From positions 1 to 64,000 of the forward strand of contig NZ_VCNA01000019.1 of NCBI RefSeq assembly GCF_006170445.1: a stretch of DNA of 64,000 nucleotides. The letters are read 5' to 3'. This document shows positions 1-8,214 of the stretch, piece after piece. A program made the position numbers and the translations under genes. The number at the start of each line of letters is the position of its first letter. The first letter of the stretch is position 1. Source of the stretch: Brevibacillus dissolubilis (GTDB lineage Bacteria > Bacillota > Bacilli > Brevibacillales > Brevibacillaceae). The notes beneath the pieces are model-generated. The model made no database searches, was not told the origin of the DNA, and worked only from the letters and a program-made list of their open reading frames with translations.

Positions 1-34
1 CACCGTGGGGGTTCAAGTCCCTTCGGCCGCACCA
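1..34 (+). tRNA. tRNA 3' end, probably tRNA-Leu (cut by window edge)
   Basis: Only the T arm, the 3' acceptor strand and an encoded CCA are present. The segment before the T stem resembles the long variable arm of the complete tRNA-Leu at 2179-2261, which is why Leu is favoured. The anticodon lies outside the window, so identity is inferred. Confidence 0.7.
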
Positions 35-42
35 ACATTTTT

Positions 43-118
43 GCGGACGTAGCTCAATTGGTAGAGCGTCGCCTTGCCAAGGCGAAGGTCGAGGGTTCGA
101 GACCCTTCGTCCGCTCCA
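43..118 (+). tRNA. tRNA-Gly (GCC)
   Basis: Full cloverleaf of 76 nt. The anticodon loop carries GCC, the acceptor GCGGACG pairs with CGTCCGC, and CCA is encoded. It is part of the first block of the array. Confidence 0.97.
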
Positions 119-125
119 TAAGTAT

Positions 126-202
126 GTGCCCTTAGCTCAGCTGGATAGAGCGTTTGACTACGAATCAAAAGGTCGGGAGTTCGAATCTCTCAGGGCACGC
201 CA
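126..202 (+). tRNA. tRNA-Arg (ACG)
   Basis: Cloverleaf of 77 nt. Acceptor GTGCCCT pairs with AGGGCAC, the anticodon loop carries ACG (A34 expected to be edited to inosine), and CCA is encoded. Confidence 0.97.
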
Positions 203-217
203 TTTTTACAAAATAGT

Positions 218-294
218 CGGGAAGTAGCTCAGCTTGGTAGAGTACTTGGCTTGGGACCAAGGGGTCGCAGGTTCGAATCCTGTCTTCCCGACCA
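218..294 (+). tRNA. tRNA-Pro (TGG)
   Basis: Cloverleaf of 77 nt with acceptor CGGGAAG pairing CTTCCCG, anticodon TGG and encoded CCA. Confidence 0.97.
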
Positions 295-316
295 TGATTT
301 ATAAACAATATAGTAT

Positions 317-401
317 GCGGTCGTGGCGGAATTGGCAGACGCACCATCTTGAGGGGGTGGCGGGGCGACCCGTGTGAGTTCGAGTCTCACCGACCGCACC
401 A
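317..401 (+). tRNA. tRNA-Leu (GAG), copy 1
   Basis: Class II tRNA of 85 nt with a long variable arm. The anticodon stem CCATC/GGTGG encloses a loop carrying GAG, and CCA is encoded. Identical copies lie at 1892-1976 and 2382-2466. Confidence 0.96.
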
Positions 402-420
402 ATATTATATTTTATAAAAT

Positions 421-497
<77 letters not shown>

Positions 498-530
498 GAT
501 ATATAATAGTAACAACCATTTGATGAAAAT

Positions 531-606
531 GGGGCTGTAGCTCAGTTGGGAGAGCGCCTGCCTTGCAAGCAGGAGGTCATCGGTTCGATCCCGTTCAGCT
601 CCACCA
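531..606 (+). tRNA. tRNA-Ala (TGC)
   Basis: Cloverleaf of 76 nt with anticodon TGC and encoded CCA. Confidence 0.97.
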
Positions 607-623
607 ATTTTCAAAAAAAATGT

Positions 624-698
624 TCCTCAGTAGCTCAATGGTGGAGCAACCGGCTGTTAACCGGTAGGCTGGCGGTTCGAGTCCGTCCTGAGGAGCCA
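624..698 (+). tRNA. tRNA-Asn (GTT)
   Basis: Cloverleaf of 75 nt with acceptor TCCTCAG pairing CTGAGGA, anticodon GTT, encoded CCA. Confidence 0.97.
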
Positions 699-706
699 TT
701 TAAGAT

Positions 707-799
707 GGACAGGTGTCCGAGTGGCCGAAGGAGCACGATTGGAAATCGTGTAGGCGGTGTCGAACCGTCTCGTGGGTTCAAATCCCACCCTGTCCGCCA
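707..799 (+). tRNA. tRNA-Ser (GGA)
   Basis: Class II tRNA of 93 nt. The anticodon loop carries GGA, there is a long variable arm, and CCA is encoded. Confidence 0.97.
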
Positions 800-817
800 T
801 CTTAACTTTTTAGGAAT

Positions 818-894
818 GGCCCGTTGGTGAAGCGGTTTAACACAGCAGCCTTTCACGCTGTCATTCAGGGGTTCGAATCCCCTACGGGTCACCA
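818..894 (+). tRNA. tRNA-Glu (TTC)
   Basis: Cloverleaf of 77 nt with anticodon TTC and encoded CCA. Confidence 0.95.
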
Positions 895-898
895 TGAT

Positions 899-974
899 GG
901 AGGCTTAGCTCAGCTGGGAGAGCATCTGCCTTACAAGCAGAGGGTCGGCGGTTCGATCCCGTCAGCCTCCACCA
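899..974 (+). tRNA. tRNA-Val (TAC)
   Basis: Cloverleaf of 76 nt with anticodon TAC and encoded CCA. It is the last gene of the first tRNA block and is followed by an intrinsic terminator. Confidence 0.97.
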
Positions 975-992
975 TACATACTAGATCTCGAT

Positions 993-1037
993 GCCCTTGG
1001 TTCTGCGAATGTTGCAGAAGCAGGGGCTTACTTTTTT
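993..1037 (+). terminator. intrinsic terminator of first tRNA block
   Basis: Arms 993-1006 and 1014-1027 form a 14-bp stem with one mismatch and a 7-nt loop, followed by a T-rich stretch ending in six Ts (1032-1037). It ends the transcript that enters from the left. Confidence 0.9.
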
Positions 1038-1332
1038 GGCTGATAGAGCTCTGACCTAAAGTGACCTGGGGTGATCTGCTGTACCCGCCCGAACGCCCGA
1101 AGAGAGAGGCGGGGGAGGCAACCGGTCGTGTCATCTTTTACTTGCTTGATTGGTAAAATATTTGGCTTGATCGTTATTGAATTCATATGCTAGACTAGTA
1201 TTTGTGAACGAGGGATAACGGCGTTAAGATTATGTAGATGAGTATAAGAAGATAACTTCCAATAACTTGTACTTGATTGATTGACTTAGATTATGCTAAA
1301 CTAGAGTTCGTTCTCGTAAACGAAACGACAAT
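1038..1332 (+). promoter_or_regulatory. inter-block spacer with tandem promoters
   Basis: This 295-nt spacer has no gene. Two promoter-like sites are about 106 bp apart: TTGATC (1167-1172), 18 bp, TAGACT (1191-1196), and TTGATT (1273-1278), 18 bp, TAAACT (1297-1302). Both carry the same TATGCTARACTAG stretch around the -10 region, which suggests duplicated stable-RNA promoters driving the second tRNA block. Assignment is by pattern only. Confidence 0.6.
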
Positions 1333-1409
<77 letters not shown>

Positions 1410-1423
1410 TCTCATACAAGTAT

Positions 1424-1496
<73 letters not shown>

Positions 1497-1520
1497 CCTT
1501 ATTTACACACAAAATGATAT

Positions 1521-1596
1521 GCCGGTGTAGCTCAATTGGTAGAGCACCTGACTTGTAATCAGGGGGTTGTGGGTTCAAGTCCTATCGCCGGCACCA
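1521..1596 (+). tRNA. tRNA-Thr (TGT)
   Basis: Cloverleaf of 76 nt with anticodon TGT and encoded CCA. Confidence 0.97.
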
Positions 1597-1599
1597 TGT

Positions 1600-1674
1600 T
1601 GGGGTATAGCCAAGCGGTAAGGCAACGGACTTTGACTCCGTCATTCCTAGGTTCAAATCCTAGTACCCCAGCCA
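1600..1674 (+). tRNA. tRNA-Gln (TTG)
   Basis: Cloverleaf of 75 nt with acceptor TGGGGTA pairing TACCCCA, anticodon TTG, encoded CCA. It begins only 3 nt after tRNA-Thr. Confidence 0.97.
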
Positions 1675-1681
1675 TTTATGA

Positions 1682-1757
1682 GAGCCATTAGCTCAGTTGG
1701 TAGAGCATCTGACTTTTAATCAGAGGGTCGAAGGTTCGAGTCCTTCATGGCTCACCA
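1682..1757 (+). tRNA. tRNA-Lys (TTT)
   Basis: Cloverleaf of 76 nt with acceptor GAGCCAT pairing ATGGCTC, anticodon TTT, encoded CCA. Confidence 0.97.
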
Positions 1758-1790
1758 TTTTATTCGAGAAGAATAAGATTTACAGATCGC

Positions 1791-1881
1791 GGAGAGTTAC
1801 CCAAGAGGCCGAAGGGGACGGTTTGCTAAACCGTTAGTATGCGCAAGTGTAGCGAGGGTTCGAATCCCTCACTCTCCGCCA
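1791..1881 (+). tRNA. tRNA-Ser (GCT), copy 1
   Basis: Class II tRNA of 91 nt with anticodon GCT and encoded CCA. An identical copy is at 2282-2372, and both are followed at once by tRNA-Leu (GAG). Confidence 0.97.
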
Positions 1882-1891
1882 TTATGTTTTT

Positions 1892-1976
1892 GCGGTCGTG
1901 GCGGAATTGGCAGACGCACCATCTTGAGGGGGTGGCGGGGCGACCCGTGTGAGTTCGAGTCTCACCGACCGCACCA
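1892..1976 (+). tRNA. tRNA-Leu (GAG), copy 2
   Basis: Same sequence as 317-401: 85 nt, anticodon GAG, encoded CCA. Confidence 0.96.
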
Positions 1977-1992
1977 ATTTTACTTGTAAAAT

Positions 1993-2069
<77 letters not shown>

Positions 2070-2083
2070 TCTCATACAAATAT

Positions 2084-2156
<73 letters not shown>

Positions 2157-2178
2157 CCTTTTAATTGATCAACCACAT

Positions 2179-2261
2179 GCGGGTGTGGCGGAATTGGCAG
2201 ACGCACCAGATTTAGGTTCTGGCGGGCGACCGTGGGGGTTCAAGTCCCTCCACCCGCACCA
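2179..2261 (+). tRNA. tRNA-Leu (TAG)
   Basis: Class II tRNA of 83 nt. The anticodon stem CCAGA/TCTGG encloses a loop carrying TAG, and CCA is encoded. Confidence 0.97.
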
Positions 2262-2281
2262 ATATTATCATAAAAGATCGC

Positions 2282-2372
2282 GGAGAGTTACCCAAGAGGC
2301 CGAAGGGGACGGTTTGCTAAACCGTTAGTATGCGCAAGTGTAGCGAGGGTTCGAATCCCTCACTCTCCGCCA
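2282..2372 (+). tRNA. tRNA-Ser (GCT), copy 2
   Basis: Identical to 1791-1881. Confidence 0.97.
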
Positions 2373-2381
2373 TTTGTTTTT

Positions 2382-2466
2382 GCGGTCGTGGCGGAATTGG
2401 CAGACGCACCATCTTGAGGGGGTGGCGGGGCGACCCGTGTGAGTTCGAGTCTCACCGACCGCACCA
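2382..2466 (+). tRNA. tRNA-Leu (GAG), copy 3
   Basis: Third copy of the GAG-anticodon leucine tRNA and the last gene of the array, followed by an intrinsic terminator. Confidence 0.96.
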
Positions 2467-2485
2467 TACATATGACACAGACGAC

Positions 2486-2528
2486 AAGCTACTTCTTGGT
2501 TCAGAGGAACGAGATAGTAGCTTTTTTT
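2486..2528 (+). terminator. intrinsic terminator of second tRNA block
   Basis: AAGCTACT (2486-2493) pairs with AGTAGCTT (2516-2523). The helix continues inward with one bulge, and seven Ts follow (2522-2528). Confidence 0.9.
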
Positions 2529-2647
2529 GTGCCCTCAATCAATTAAAGTTTCTTGTATCCACAAAGTCGTCACAAAATCGAAACCGTTGTTATCATAGAA
2601 ACCATCAGAAACAACGACATCATTCGACGAAGGAGGTTGCAGAATTG

Positions 2648-2953
2648 ATGAGTAAATGGAGACATCCATATGTTGCCTTGATTGTACTTCCACTATTTGT
2701 CATGACACTCTTATTTACTGTTTATATGTATAGCCTGTTTCATACGCATGAGATTGTTAAGCCAATTCAATGGCTTTTTGACGGAAGTATGCTGCATGTA
2801 AAGCTGGACGGAACTGCAGCTGATTTTTTTGCCGTAATTACTAACATTGCCAAAGTGTTTATCTGGTTATTTGCGATTTTCTGGGGCAGTGGGATTATTT
2901 TTTATGGATTCCGTCCGATGAAAGAGACACAGAGAGTGGGTCACACCGCTTAA
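2648..2953 (+). CDS. hypothetical two-helix membrane protein, 101 aa
   Basis: I do not recognise a family. The start is placed at the ATG because AGGAGG at 2631-2636 lies upstream and the preceding in-frame sequence runs into the tRNA array. A TTG directly before the ATG, with tighter spacing, is an alternative. Two hydrophobic stretches (about residues 8-30 and 60-87) flank a hydrophilic loop, so this is a small integral membrane protein with both ends probably on the same side. It stands alone between the tRNA terminator and coaA. Confidence 0.7.
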   Translation: MSKWRHPYVALIVLPLFVMTLLFTVYMYSLFHTHEIVKPIQWLFDGSMLHVKLDGTAADFFAVITNIAKVFIWLFAIFWGSGIIFYGFRPMKETQRVGHTA

Positions 2954-2989
2954 TTCATATTTTCTCAAGCCTTCAGAAGTCGACAAACG

Positions 2990-3019
2990 GTGACAAGTCT
3001 GTCTTTTACCTGTTACAAT
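2990..3019 (+). promoter_or_regulatory. candidate sigma-A promoter of coaA
   Basis: GTGACA (2990-2995), 18 bp, TACAAT (3014-3019), about 34 nt upstream of the start codon. The fit is moderate. Confidence 0.45.
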
Positions 3020-3052
3020 GAATCTATTGCAGGAAAAAGGAGACCCTGAAAG

Positions 3053-3991
3053 ATGACCACCAATCCTTACATTACATTTAACCGGGATGAATGGGCCGAA
3101 TTGCGCTCCGTTACTCCTTTGACACTAACAGAAGCAGATCTGATCAAGCTTCAGGGTATCAATGAGCGGGTTTCGGTCGATGAGGTTCTGGAGATTTATC
3201 TCCCACTGTCACGGTTGCTTCACCTTTACGCCGACGCTAACCAGAATTTGCATAAAGCCACCCAGACCTTCCTGGGGAACCGCTCTGAAAAGGTCCCGTT
3301 CATTATCGGGATCGCCGGCAGTGTCGCGGTGGGGAAGAGCACCACAGCACGCATTCTACAGGCGCTGTTGGCACGCTGGCCTCATCAGCCCAAAGTGGAT
3401 CTCGTCACCACAGACGGCTTTCTTTATCCCAACAAGATTCTCGAAGAGCGTAATATCATGAAGCGTAAAGGCTTTCCAGAGAGCTACGATACACGTAGTC
3501 TGATTCAGTTCCTCGCCAGTGTCAAATCCGGGCAGTCCGAAGTCTCTGCTCCTGTCTATTCGCATCTTGTCTACGACATCGTGCCTGATCAGGTGCAGCA
3601 GGTGAGTAAGCCGGATATTGTCATCGTAGAAGGACTTAATGTATTGCAGATCGCTTCTTATGGGAATCCACGCTTGATTCCACAGGTATTCGTATCTGAT
3701 TTCTTTGATTTCACGATCTATGTGGATGCAGATGAGCAGGACATCTCCACATGGTACGTGGAGCGTTTTAAGCTGTTACGTGATACCGCTTTCAAAAAGC
3801 CGAACTCATACTTTCATCGTTATTCGACATTAAGCGATCACGAAGCAGTGGAAACGGCCAAGAAGATTTGGAACGAAATCAATAGTATCAACCTTGTGGA
3901 AAATATCGCGCCGACCCGTAGCCGTGCTGATCTGATCCTGGAAAAAGGGCCGGACCACTTCGTCAAAGGGGTAAAGCTTCGTAAGCTTTAG
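3053..3991 (+). CDS. coaA: pantothenate kinase, type I (CoaA)
   Basis: CoaA phosphorylates pantothenate with ATP, the first and usually rate-limiting step of coenzyme A synthesis. The 312-residue length is typical of the bacterial type I (PanK-I) family. A P-loop [12 protein letters not shown] lies near residues 87-98, and later family motifs include DGFLYPN and a VEGLNVLQ stretch. An AAGGAG-like site sits before the ATG. The pathway's later enzyme CoaD is encoded at 35911-36396. Type I kinases are feedback-inhibited by CoA, which is family knowledge and not visible here. Confidence 0.97.
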   Translation: MTTNPYITFNRDEWAELRSVTPLTLTEADLIKLQGINERVSVDEVLEIYLPLSRLLHLYADANQNLHKATQTFLGNRSEKVPFIIGIAGSVAVGKSTTARILQALLARWPHQPKVDLVTTDGFLYPNKILEERNIMKRKGFPESYDTRSLIQFLASVKSGQSEVSAPVYSHLVYDIVPDQVQQVSKPDIVIVEGLNVLQIASYGNPRLIPQVFVSDFFDFTIYVDADEQDISTWYVERFKLLRDTAFKKPNSYFHRYSTLSDHEAVETAKKIWNEINSINLVENIAPTRSRADLILEKGPDHFVKGVKLRKL

Positions 3992-4149
3992 GAGGTGCCA
4001 AGACTTGGGAGGCGTCAAGACCTGGGCGTCTCTTCAAAGCCTTGACTCGAATCAATGCTCTTGTCCGGGGGAACGTCATGGATGTGGATAGGATTCATCT
4101 GCTTCGCCTACCCTAACAACGTAAGTGAACAGGATAGGAGGACACCCAG

Positions 4150-4311
4150 ATGGATCAAGAGAAACGATCTGAACACGTACAGCACATCCACATCCCCACG
4201 ACTGGCGAGACCGTGGAGGCACAGACATTTACCGGCAAAGAGCTGTTATTCAATGACCCGAACATGACGGACGCTGAGTACGAAAAGCTGTGGGAGGACG
4301 ACCGTCTGTAA
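4150..4311 (+). CDS. small hydrophilic protein, 53 aa, unknown
   Basis: A short reading frame with a good GGAGG (4137-4141) eight nucleotides before ATG and a strong intrinsic terminator right after it. The product is acidic and soluble, with no membrane segment, and ends in DAEYEKLWEDDRL. I do not recognise a family. The tight ribosome site and terminator argue for a real gene. It may be cotranscribed with coaA or have its own promoter in the 158-nt gap. Confidence 0.6.
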   Translation: MDQEKRSEHVQHIHIPTTGETVEAQTFTGKELLFNDPNMTDAEYEKLWEDDRL

Positions 4312-4345
4312 CGGTAAGCAGATTAATCCGATAGGAACATGAAGT

Positions 4346-4379
4346 ACCCGTCTTTGGTTCCCGCGAAGACGGGTTTTTC
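4346..4379 (+). terminator. intrinsic terminator
   Basis: ACCCGTCTT (4346-4354) pairs with AAGACGGGT (4366-4374) and a T run follows. Confidence 0.9.
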
Positions 4380-4490
4380 TGTATGCGGAAAAAATGATTG
4401 GGGGGGAGGGAAAAGAGAGCTGTAGGCTGTAACCGAAACGAGGGATATGGGGCGTAACGAACAGAGGGGAGGATTCGTCCAACCAGAGAG

Positions 4491-4530
4491 TACGTATGAT
4501 AGCTAGTACGTACTTGATAGAAGATACGTA
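4491..4530. repeat. three TACGTA palindromes
   Basis: TACGTA occurs at 4491-4496, 4507-4512 and 4525-4530, about 80-115 nt before the downstream start codon. They could be a regulator site or chance. Nothing else is visible in 4380-4607. Confidence 0.3.
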
Positions 4531-4607
4531 CATAGAAGATTCGATGCAGGTAGGGATTTTTAAGCCGTAACGGATATTGCTGCAGCAGCCAGAAAGGAGG
4601 AAGCCTG

Positions 4608-5108
4608 ATGTCTAAGAAGCGCGTATATATGTATCTCTTCCTTGTTTTGATCCTGACCGTAATCTTCGCGGTAACATGGACGTATTATGTGAAATACAAC
4701 ACCATCGTAGAACCACCGATGCGTGAAAATCCGTACCCGCCAGACAAAGCAAAAGAGGCCGGAGATGTGGTCAATGTTCACGGCCGATTTACGAATCTGG
4801 AGAAGTTCACGGCTTTTCTCGAACATGTGGACAAGCACAAGCCAGATCAGATCAAGATCACCTCGTACACGATTGAAGGGGACCCTGTTTTTGATGAATT
4901 GGACTACGATGGTCAGACGATCAAGCACCGCTATGACAACTCGATGGATCACTACGCAGGAACCGGCAATGCAAAAGAAAACACCGCCACCTGCCAAGGG
5001 ATTGTAGCCCGTGAGGCGGAGCAAGGCAAGGAATATTTCCTTACAGGGTGTGATGGGGAGCGGGAGGAACGGTTCTTTTTCTTTATTCCTAACGAAACGA
5101 GACGGTAA
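4608..5108 (+). CDS. membrane-anchored DUF4362-type protein
   Basis: A 166-residue protein with one N-terminal membrane segment (about residues 7-27) and an extracytoplasmic domain resembling DUF4362: VNVHGRFTNLEKF, then an ITSYTIEGDPVF segment and an FDELDYDG segment. Cysteines in TATCQGI and LTGCDG may form a disulfide, as both ends of the domain face outward. DUF4362 has no established function. AGGAGG precedes the ATG. The gene ends inside a 17-bp terminator stem shared with the convergent gene. Confidence 0.75.
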   Translation: MSKKRVYMYLFLVLILTVIFAVTWTYYVKYNTIVEPPMRENPYPPDKAKEAGDVVNVHGRFTNLEKFTAFLEHVDKHKPDQIKITSYTIEGDPVFDELDYDGQTIKHRYDNSMDHYAGTGNAKENTATCQGIVAREAEQGKEYFLTGCDGEREERFFFFIPNETRR

Positions 5109-5149
5109 ACAAACAGACAGCCAAACACATTGTTGGCTGTCTGTTTGTT
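5108..5149. terminator. bidirectional terminator, 17-bp perfect stem
   Basis: Arms 5108-5124 and 5133-5149 are perfectly complementary around an 8-nt loop. The stem overlaps the stop codons of both convergent genes, so it probably serves both strands. Confidence 0.8.
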
Positions 5150-5378
5150 AATACGTACCATGGGAGCCGTGTGGGTTATTGTCTGGCTCTGATACCTGTG
5201 CCTGTTCAGAGGAGGACATGCGGGAAGCGGTACGGGTCTCGTGCAGGTTGGAAGCGCCTGCTTGATGGGTGCCGAGGTCACGCAGCTCTTCATTCGTGCT
5301 CATGGAGGATTGCTGGCTGACTTGGGAGTCATTCATAGACTGGGATTGTGGAGCCTGGTCTTCATGACGGTATGACAT
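5148..5378 (-). CDS. small Gln/Ser-rich hydrophilic protein, 76 aa
   Basis: The start is set at the ATG preceded on the minus strand by GGGAGGTGAACCGC; an in-frame upstream extension lacks this site. The product is hydrophilic and low in complexity, rich in S, Q, E, H and N with no hydrophobic segment, so it is probably disordered. Such proteins are often spore-associated in this group, but I cannot assign a family. It is convergent with the DUF4362-type gene. Confidence 0.65.
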   Translation of the reverse strand: MSYRHEDQAPQSQSMNDSQVSQQSSMSTNEELRDLGTHQAGASNLHETRTASRMSSSEQAQVSEPDNNPHGSHGTY

Positions 5379-5584
5379 GCGGTTCACCTCCCTTGGAATG
5401 GAAATTGGATGTACTCCTAGAATGTACACTAGGTCCTAGGGTTATGCGGTTATGTGGAGCTCCTTTTAAAAGAGAACCAAAATAGGTAAACTAAAAACTA
5501 GATAAAGATCACAGGTTGTGAAACGTTTGAGAGGTATGCCACGTCACATAGGTAATATGATCAACAAAAAGGAGTGCTTCATCT

Positions 5585-6319
5585 ATGAAAAAGAACTGGC
5601 TCTTGTATCCTGCACTTACTGCGATTCTGTTGTTTACCGGTACACCAATCAATGACGGATTGGGTGTCCAAACGGCCCATGCCGCACAGGAACAAATTGT
5701 ACATCAAATCAATGTTAATGGAACAGGGAGTGTCTCCATTACCCCTGATGTAGTCTATGTCCAGTTTGGTGTACAGACGACTGAAAAGACAGCAACAGAG
5801 GCTCACCAGAAGAATGCAGCTGAATTTGCCAAAGTAAAAGCGGCATTGAACAAAGCAGGGATCGCCGATAAGGACATTCAAACCGTCCAATTCAGCACCT
5901 ATCCGCAATACAGCTACAGTGACAAAGACGGTCAAAAAATCACCGGCTATACCGTGCAAAATATCGTACGCGTCACCTATCGAGATATCCCGAAAGTGGG
6001 TCAGTTCTTAGACACACTCTCCCAGGCTGGGGTAAACCGTGTCGATTCCCTTGATTTTGGCACCGAGAAAGCAGCTGCGTATCAGTCGCAAGCCCTCGAA
6101 CGTGCGTTGGCAGATGCACGCATCAAAGCAGATGCTTTGGCCAAAGCAGCAGGCGTGAAGATCAAAGGCATCATTTCCATGACGGAGAGCGGCGCTGTTC
6201 AGCCAGCGGTTCCGATGTTGCTGAGAGCGAAGTCTGAGGCAGCGGCTGACGCTCCAACCCAGATTTCACCGGGTGAGTTGAAAATCCAAGCTAATATTAG
6301 CGTCAGCTACGAATTCTAA
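5585..6319 (+). CDS. secreted SIMPL-domain protein (DUF541/YggE-like)
   Basis: The 244-residue product has a signal peptide ending in AHA-A near residue 33, then a SIMPL (DUF541) domain: NVNGTGSVSITPDVVYVQFG at the start, a central NIVRVTYRDI segment and a long ALADARIKADALAKAAG helix. Members form periplasmic or extracellular oligomers; E. coli YggE is linked to oxidative stress, but no enzymatic role is established. The ATG follows an AAAGGAG site. The gene is monocistronic, with a strong terminator after it. Confidence 0.9.
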   Translation: MKKNWLLYPALTAILLFTGTPINDGLGVQTAHAAQEQIVHQINVNGTGSVSITPDVVYVQFGVQTTEKTATEAHQKNAAEFAKVKAALNKAGIADKDIQTVQFSTYPQYSYSDKDGQKITGYTVQNIVRVTYRDIPKVGQFLDTLSQAGVNRVDSLDFGTEKAAAYQSQALERALADARIKADALAKAAGVKIKGIISMTESGAVQPAVPMLLRAKSEAAADAPTQISPGELKIQANISVSYEF

Positions 6320-6351
6320 GAAAACCCAAACCCTGTAGCCCGCACAATCAT

Positions 6352-6391
6352 AAAAAAACCGTCATTGCCAGATGCGCAAGACGGTTTTTTT
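6352..6391. terminator. bidirectional intrinsic terminator
   Basis: Seven As plus CCGTC (6352-6363) pair with GACGG plus seven Ts (6380-6391), with an inner TTGC/GCAA helix. The A and T tracts let it act on both strands for the convergent genes. Confidence 0.9.
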
Positions 6392-6396
6392 ATGGA

Positions 6397-6567
6397 CTAG
6401 AGAGCCTGAACACGATAAAAGGAGAACTGGATCTTGGAAGCAAGTTCCTTGGATTTGTCGACAGCGATGTTTTTGGCTTTGGTGGCTGCTTCAAACATGC
6501 TGTTGGCTGTAACCGTTTCCAACCATTTTTTTGTCGCGGTTTCAAACAAGAAGACATAGGTTCGCAT
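6397..6567 (-). CDS. small hypothetical protein, 56 aa
   Basis: A minus-strand frame starting MRTYVFLFETATKKWLETV, with GGAAGGG six nucleotides before the chosen ATG; another ATG lies immediately upstream but is too close to that site. The product is basic, mostly helical and without a membrane segment. It ends next to the bidirectional terminator, supporting a real monocistronic gene. No family recognised. Confidence 0.55.
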   Translation of the reverse strand: MRTYVFLFETATKKWLETVTANSMFEAATKAKNIAVDKSKELASKIQFSFYRVQAL

Positions 6568-6767
6568 CATATTCCCTTCCTTTTTGAGCTAATCATTCTT
6601 CTGCTATTGTTGTACGATGCAAGGGGGCAAAAGGTTTCAAGTAAATGGGTGAGAAAAACGAAAAACATTTTTTCTCTCTCTATCATAGACATATGCTTAT
6701 TATACAATGAAAACGGTTACAATAGTGTGACAATTTGTTACGGAATTTTGACGCTTTAAGAGGGGAA

Positions 6768-6792
6768 AGCCCCGCTCTGTTGAAGCGGGGCT
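6768..6792 (-). terminator. hairpin after the metallo-beta-lactamase gene
   Basis: AGCCCCGCT and AGCGGGGCT form a 9-bp stem. On the minus strand it is followed by a short pyrimidine tract, so it is a plausible but weak terminator. Confidence 0.5.
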
Positions 6793-6843
6793 GGTTGGAT
6801 ACGTGAACTTGTATGAAATAAGGGGGTTAGCGGGTCCTCGATC

Positions 6844-7746
6844 CTATGGTTGCCACCAAGGGGATTTGTTCACGACCCAGCCACTGCCGGATGTAGTGAA
6901 GATGATGGTGCCCTGCAGGTCGGTACGGTAGATTTTGATACCGCGTGCTTGGAGCTTGCTGATGGTTTCAGCGTGTGGGTGGCCATATGTGTTGCCCGCA
7001 CCACAGGAGATGACGGCTACAGATGGGTTGATTTTGTTGAGGTAAGCATCAGAAGAAGAAGTGCGGCTGCCGTGATGACCGGCTTTATAGATGTTGGCAG
7101 AGAGAGTACGACCGGAGTTGACCATATCGGTCTCGGCTTCCAATTCAGCATCGCCGGAGAAGAGGAAGCTGGTGGAGCCGTAAGCGAGGCGGATGACTGC
7201 AGAGGCGTTGTTGTTTGTGGAGTATGTATCTTTTACAGGACCGACCATGACAGCAGTAAGCGCTTTCGAATCAGCGGTTGTGTTGAGGATGGTGACACCA
7301 GCTGCTGCTTTTGTAGCGGTAAGGCCTTTTGCCTTGATCGCGTTGATCAGGTCCGTGTAGGTTTGCGTAGTGGAGGTGCGGCTTGGAAGGTATACTTTTC
7401 CGACAGTAAAATTGTTGATCACTGTATCGAGACCGCCGATATGGTCTTCGTCAGGGTGAGTACCTACTACATAGTCAAGACGGGTGATGCCTTTTGACTT
7501 GATGTAGTTGACAACCGTGGTACCGTCTGCGTTATTACCGCCGTCGATGACCATGTTCTGCCCGTTCGGCAGCTGGATCAGGAAGGAATCTGCTTGACCT
7601 ACGTCAATAAAATGAACTTGCAGGTTGGCTGCTGCTTGTGCAGGCAGGTTGAAATAGCCGAGCACAAGGCTTGCCATCAGTAAGAACGAGAGCATGATGC
7701 GATTACCAAGGTGTTTACCACTAGTGAATCTTGATGCCAGTTTCAA
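6844..7746 (-). CDS. secreted ComEC-like metallo-beta-lactamase-fold protein
   Basis: The 300-residue product has an N-terminal signal/anchor (about residues 18-38) and a metallo-beta-lactamase domain of the ComEC/Rec2 C-terminal type. The metal-binding signature THPDEDHIGG lies near residues 96-105, followed by FSGDAE and KAGHHGS. Stand-alone secreted versions exist in many Bacilli; a nuclease or phosphodiesterase role is suspected from ComEC but not proven. A TTG start is used, with AGGAGG eight nucleotides upstream. It is divergent from a DUF3006 gene, a known companion of this family. Confidence 0.88.
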   Translation of the reverse strand: MKLASRFTSGKHLGNRIMLSFLLMASLVLGYFNLPAQAAANLQVHFIDVGQADSFLIQLPNGQNMVIDGGNNADGTTVVNYIKSKGITRLDYVVGTHPDEDHIGGLDTVINNFTVGKVYLPSRTSTTQTYTDLINAIKAKGLTATKAAAGVTILNTTADSKALTAVMVGPVKDTYSTNNNASAVIRLAYGSTSFLFSGDAELEAETDMVNSGRTLSANIYKAGHHGSRTSSSDAYLNKINPSVAVISCGAGNTYGHPHAETISKLQARGIKIYRTDLQGTIIFTTSGSGWVVNKSPWWQP

Positions 7747-7912
7747 AACTCATTCCTCCTAAAATGATCAAAATATTTTTACAACACCTATATTATACAT
7801 AAAATGTTAAGGAAGTATATGAAAATTGTAAGCATTTTAACTCTTTATTCTTTTTAGATATGGTTTCAAATTCGTAGGAAACCTGATATTGTGGAAGGAG
7901 GGGGGATTTACC

Positions 7913-8143
7913 ATGGGAAATCAGATAAAACCGCTGTTTATCATTGATCATTTTGAAGAGGACTGGGCGGTTATCGAGTACGGGGAGCAGATTTTTAATG
8001 TACCAAGGGCAGCTATTCCCGCAGAGGCTCAAGAGGGGGATGTCCTTGATTTTGGAATCTTGGTCAACCAAGCAGCAACTGAGCAGCGCAAGCGTGAAGT
8101 AGAGGCGCTGGTCAAGGATTTGTTCGTTGAAGAAAAAGAATGA
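7913..8143 (+). CDS. DUF3006 domain protein, 76 aa
   Basis: A small soluble protein with the DUF3006 pattern: FIIDHFEEDWAVIEYG (a beta hairpin carrying a glutamate), NVPRAAIP and GDVL. The start is the ATG after a strong AAGGAGGGGGG site. Genes of this family are often found beside ComEC-like beta-lactamase genes, as here, separated by a 166-nt divergent promoter region. Function unknown; the recurring pairing suggests a shared role. Confidence 0.85.
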   Translation: MGNQIKPLFIIDHFEEDWAVIEYGEQIFNVPRAAIPAEAQEGDVLDFGILVNQAATEQRKREVEALVKDLFVEEKE

Positions 8144-8214
8144 ATCAATTCTGTCATTCCAAATGTTTTGAATGACATTTATACAGGGTAAATAATTGGA
8201 AGAGGTGATTTCCA

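Noticed and set aside
546-1134. Open frames of 60-94 codons across the tRNA array on both strands
   Set aside because: They coincide with tRNA genes, whose cloverleafs explain the sequence.
6850-7497. 215-codon plus-strand frame opposite the metallo-beta-lactamase gene
   Set aside because: Shadow frame; the minus strand has the metal-binding motifs, signal peptide and ribosome site.
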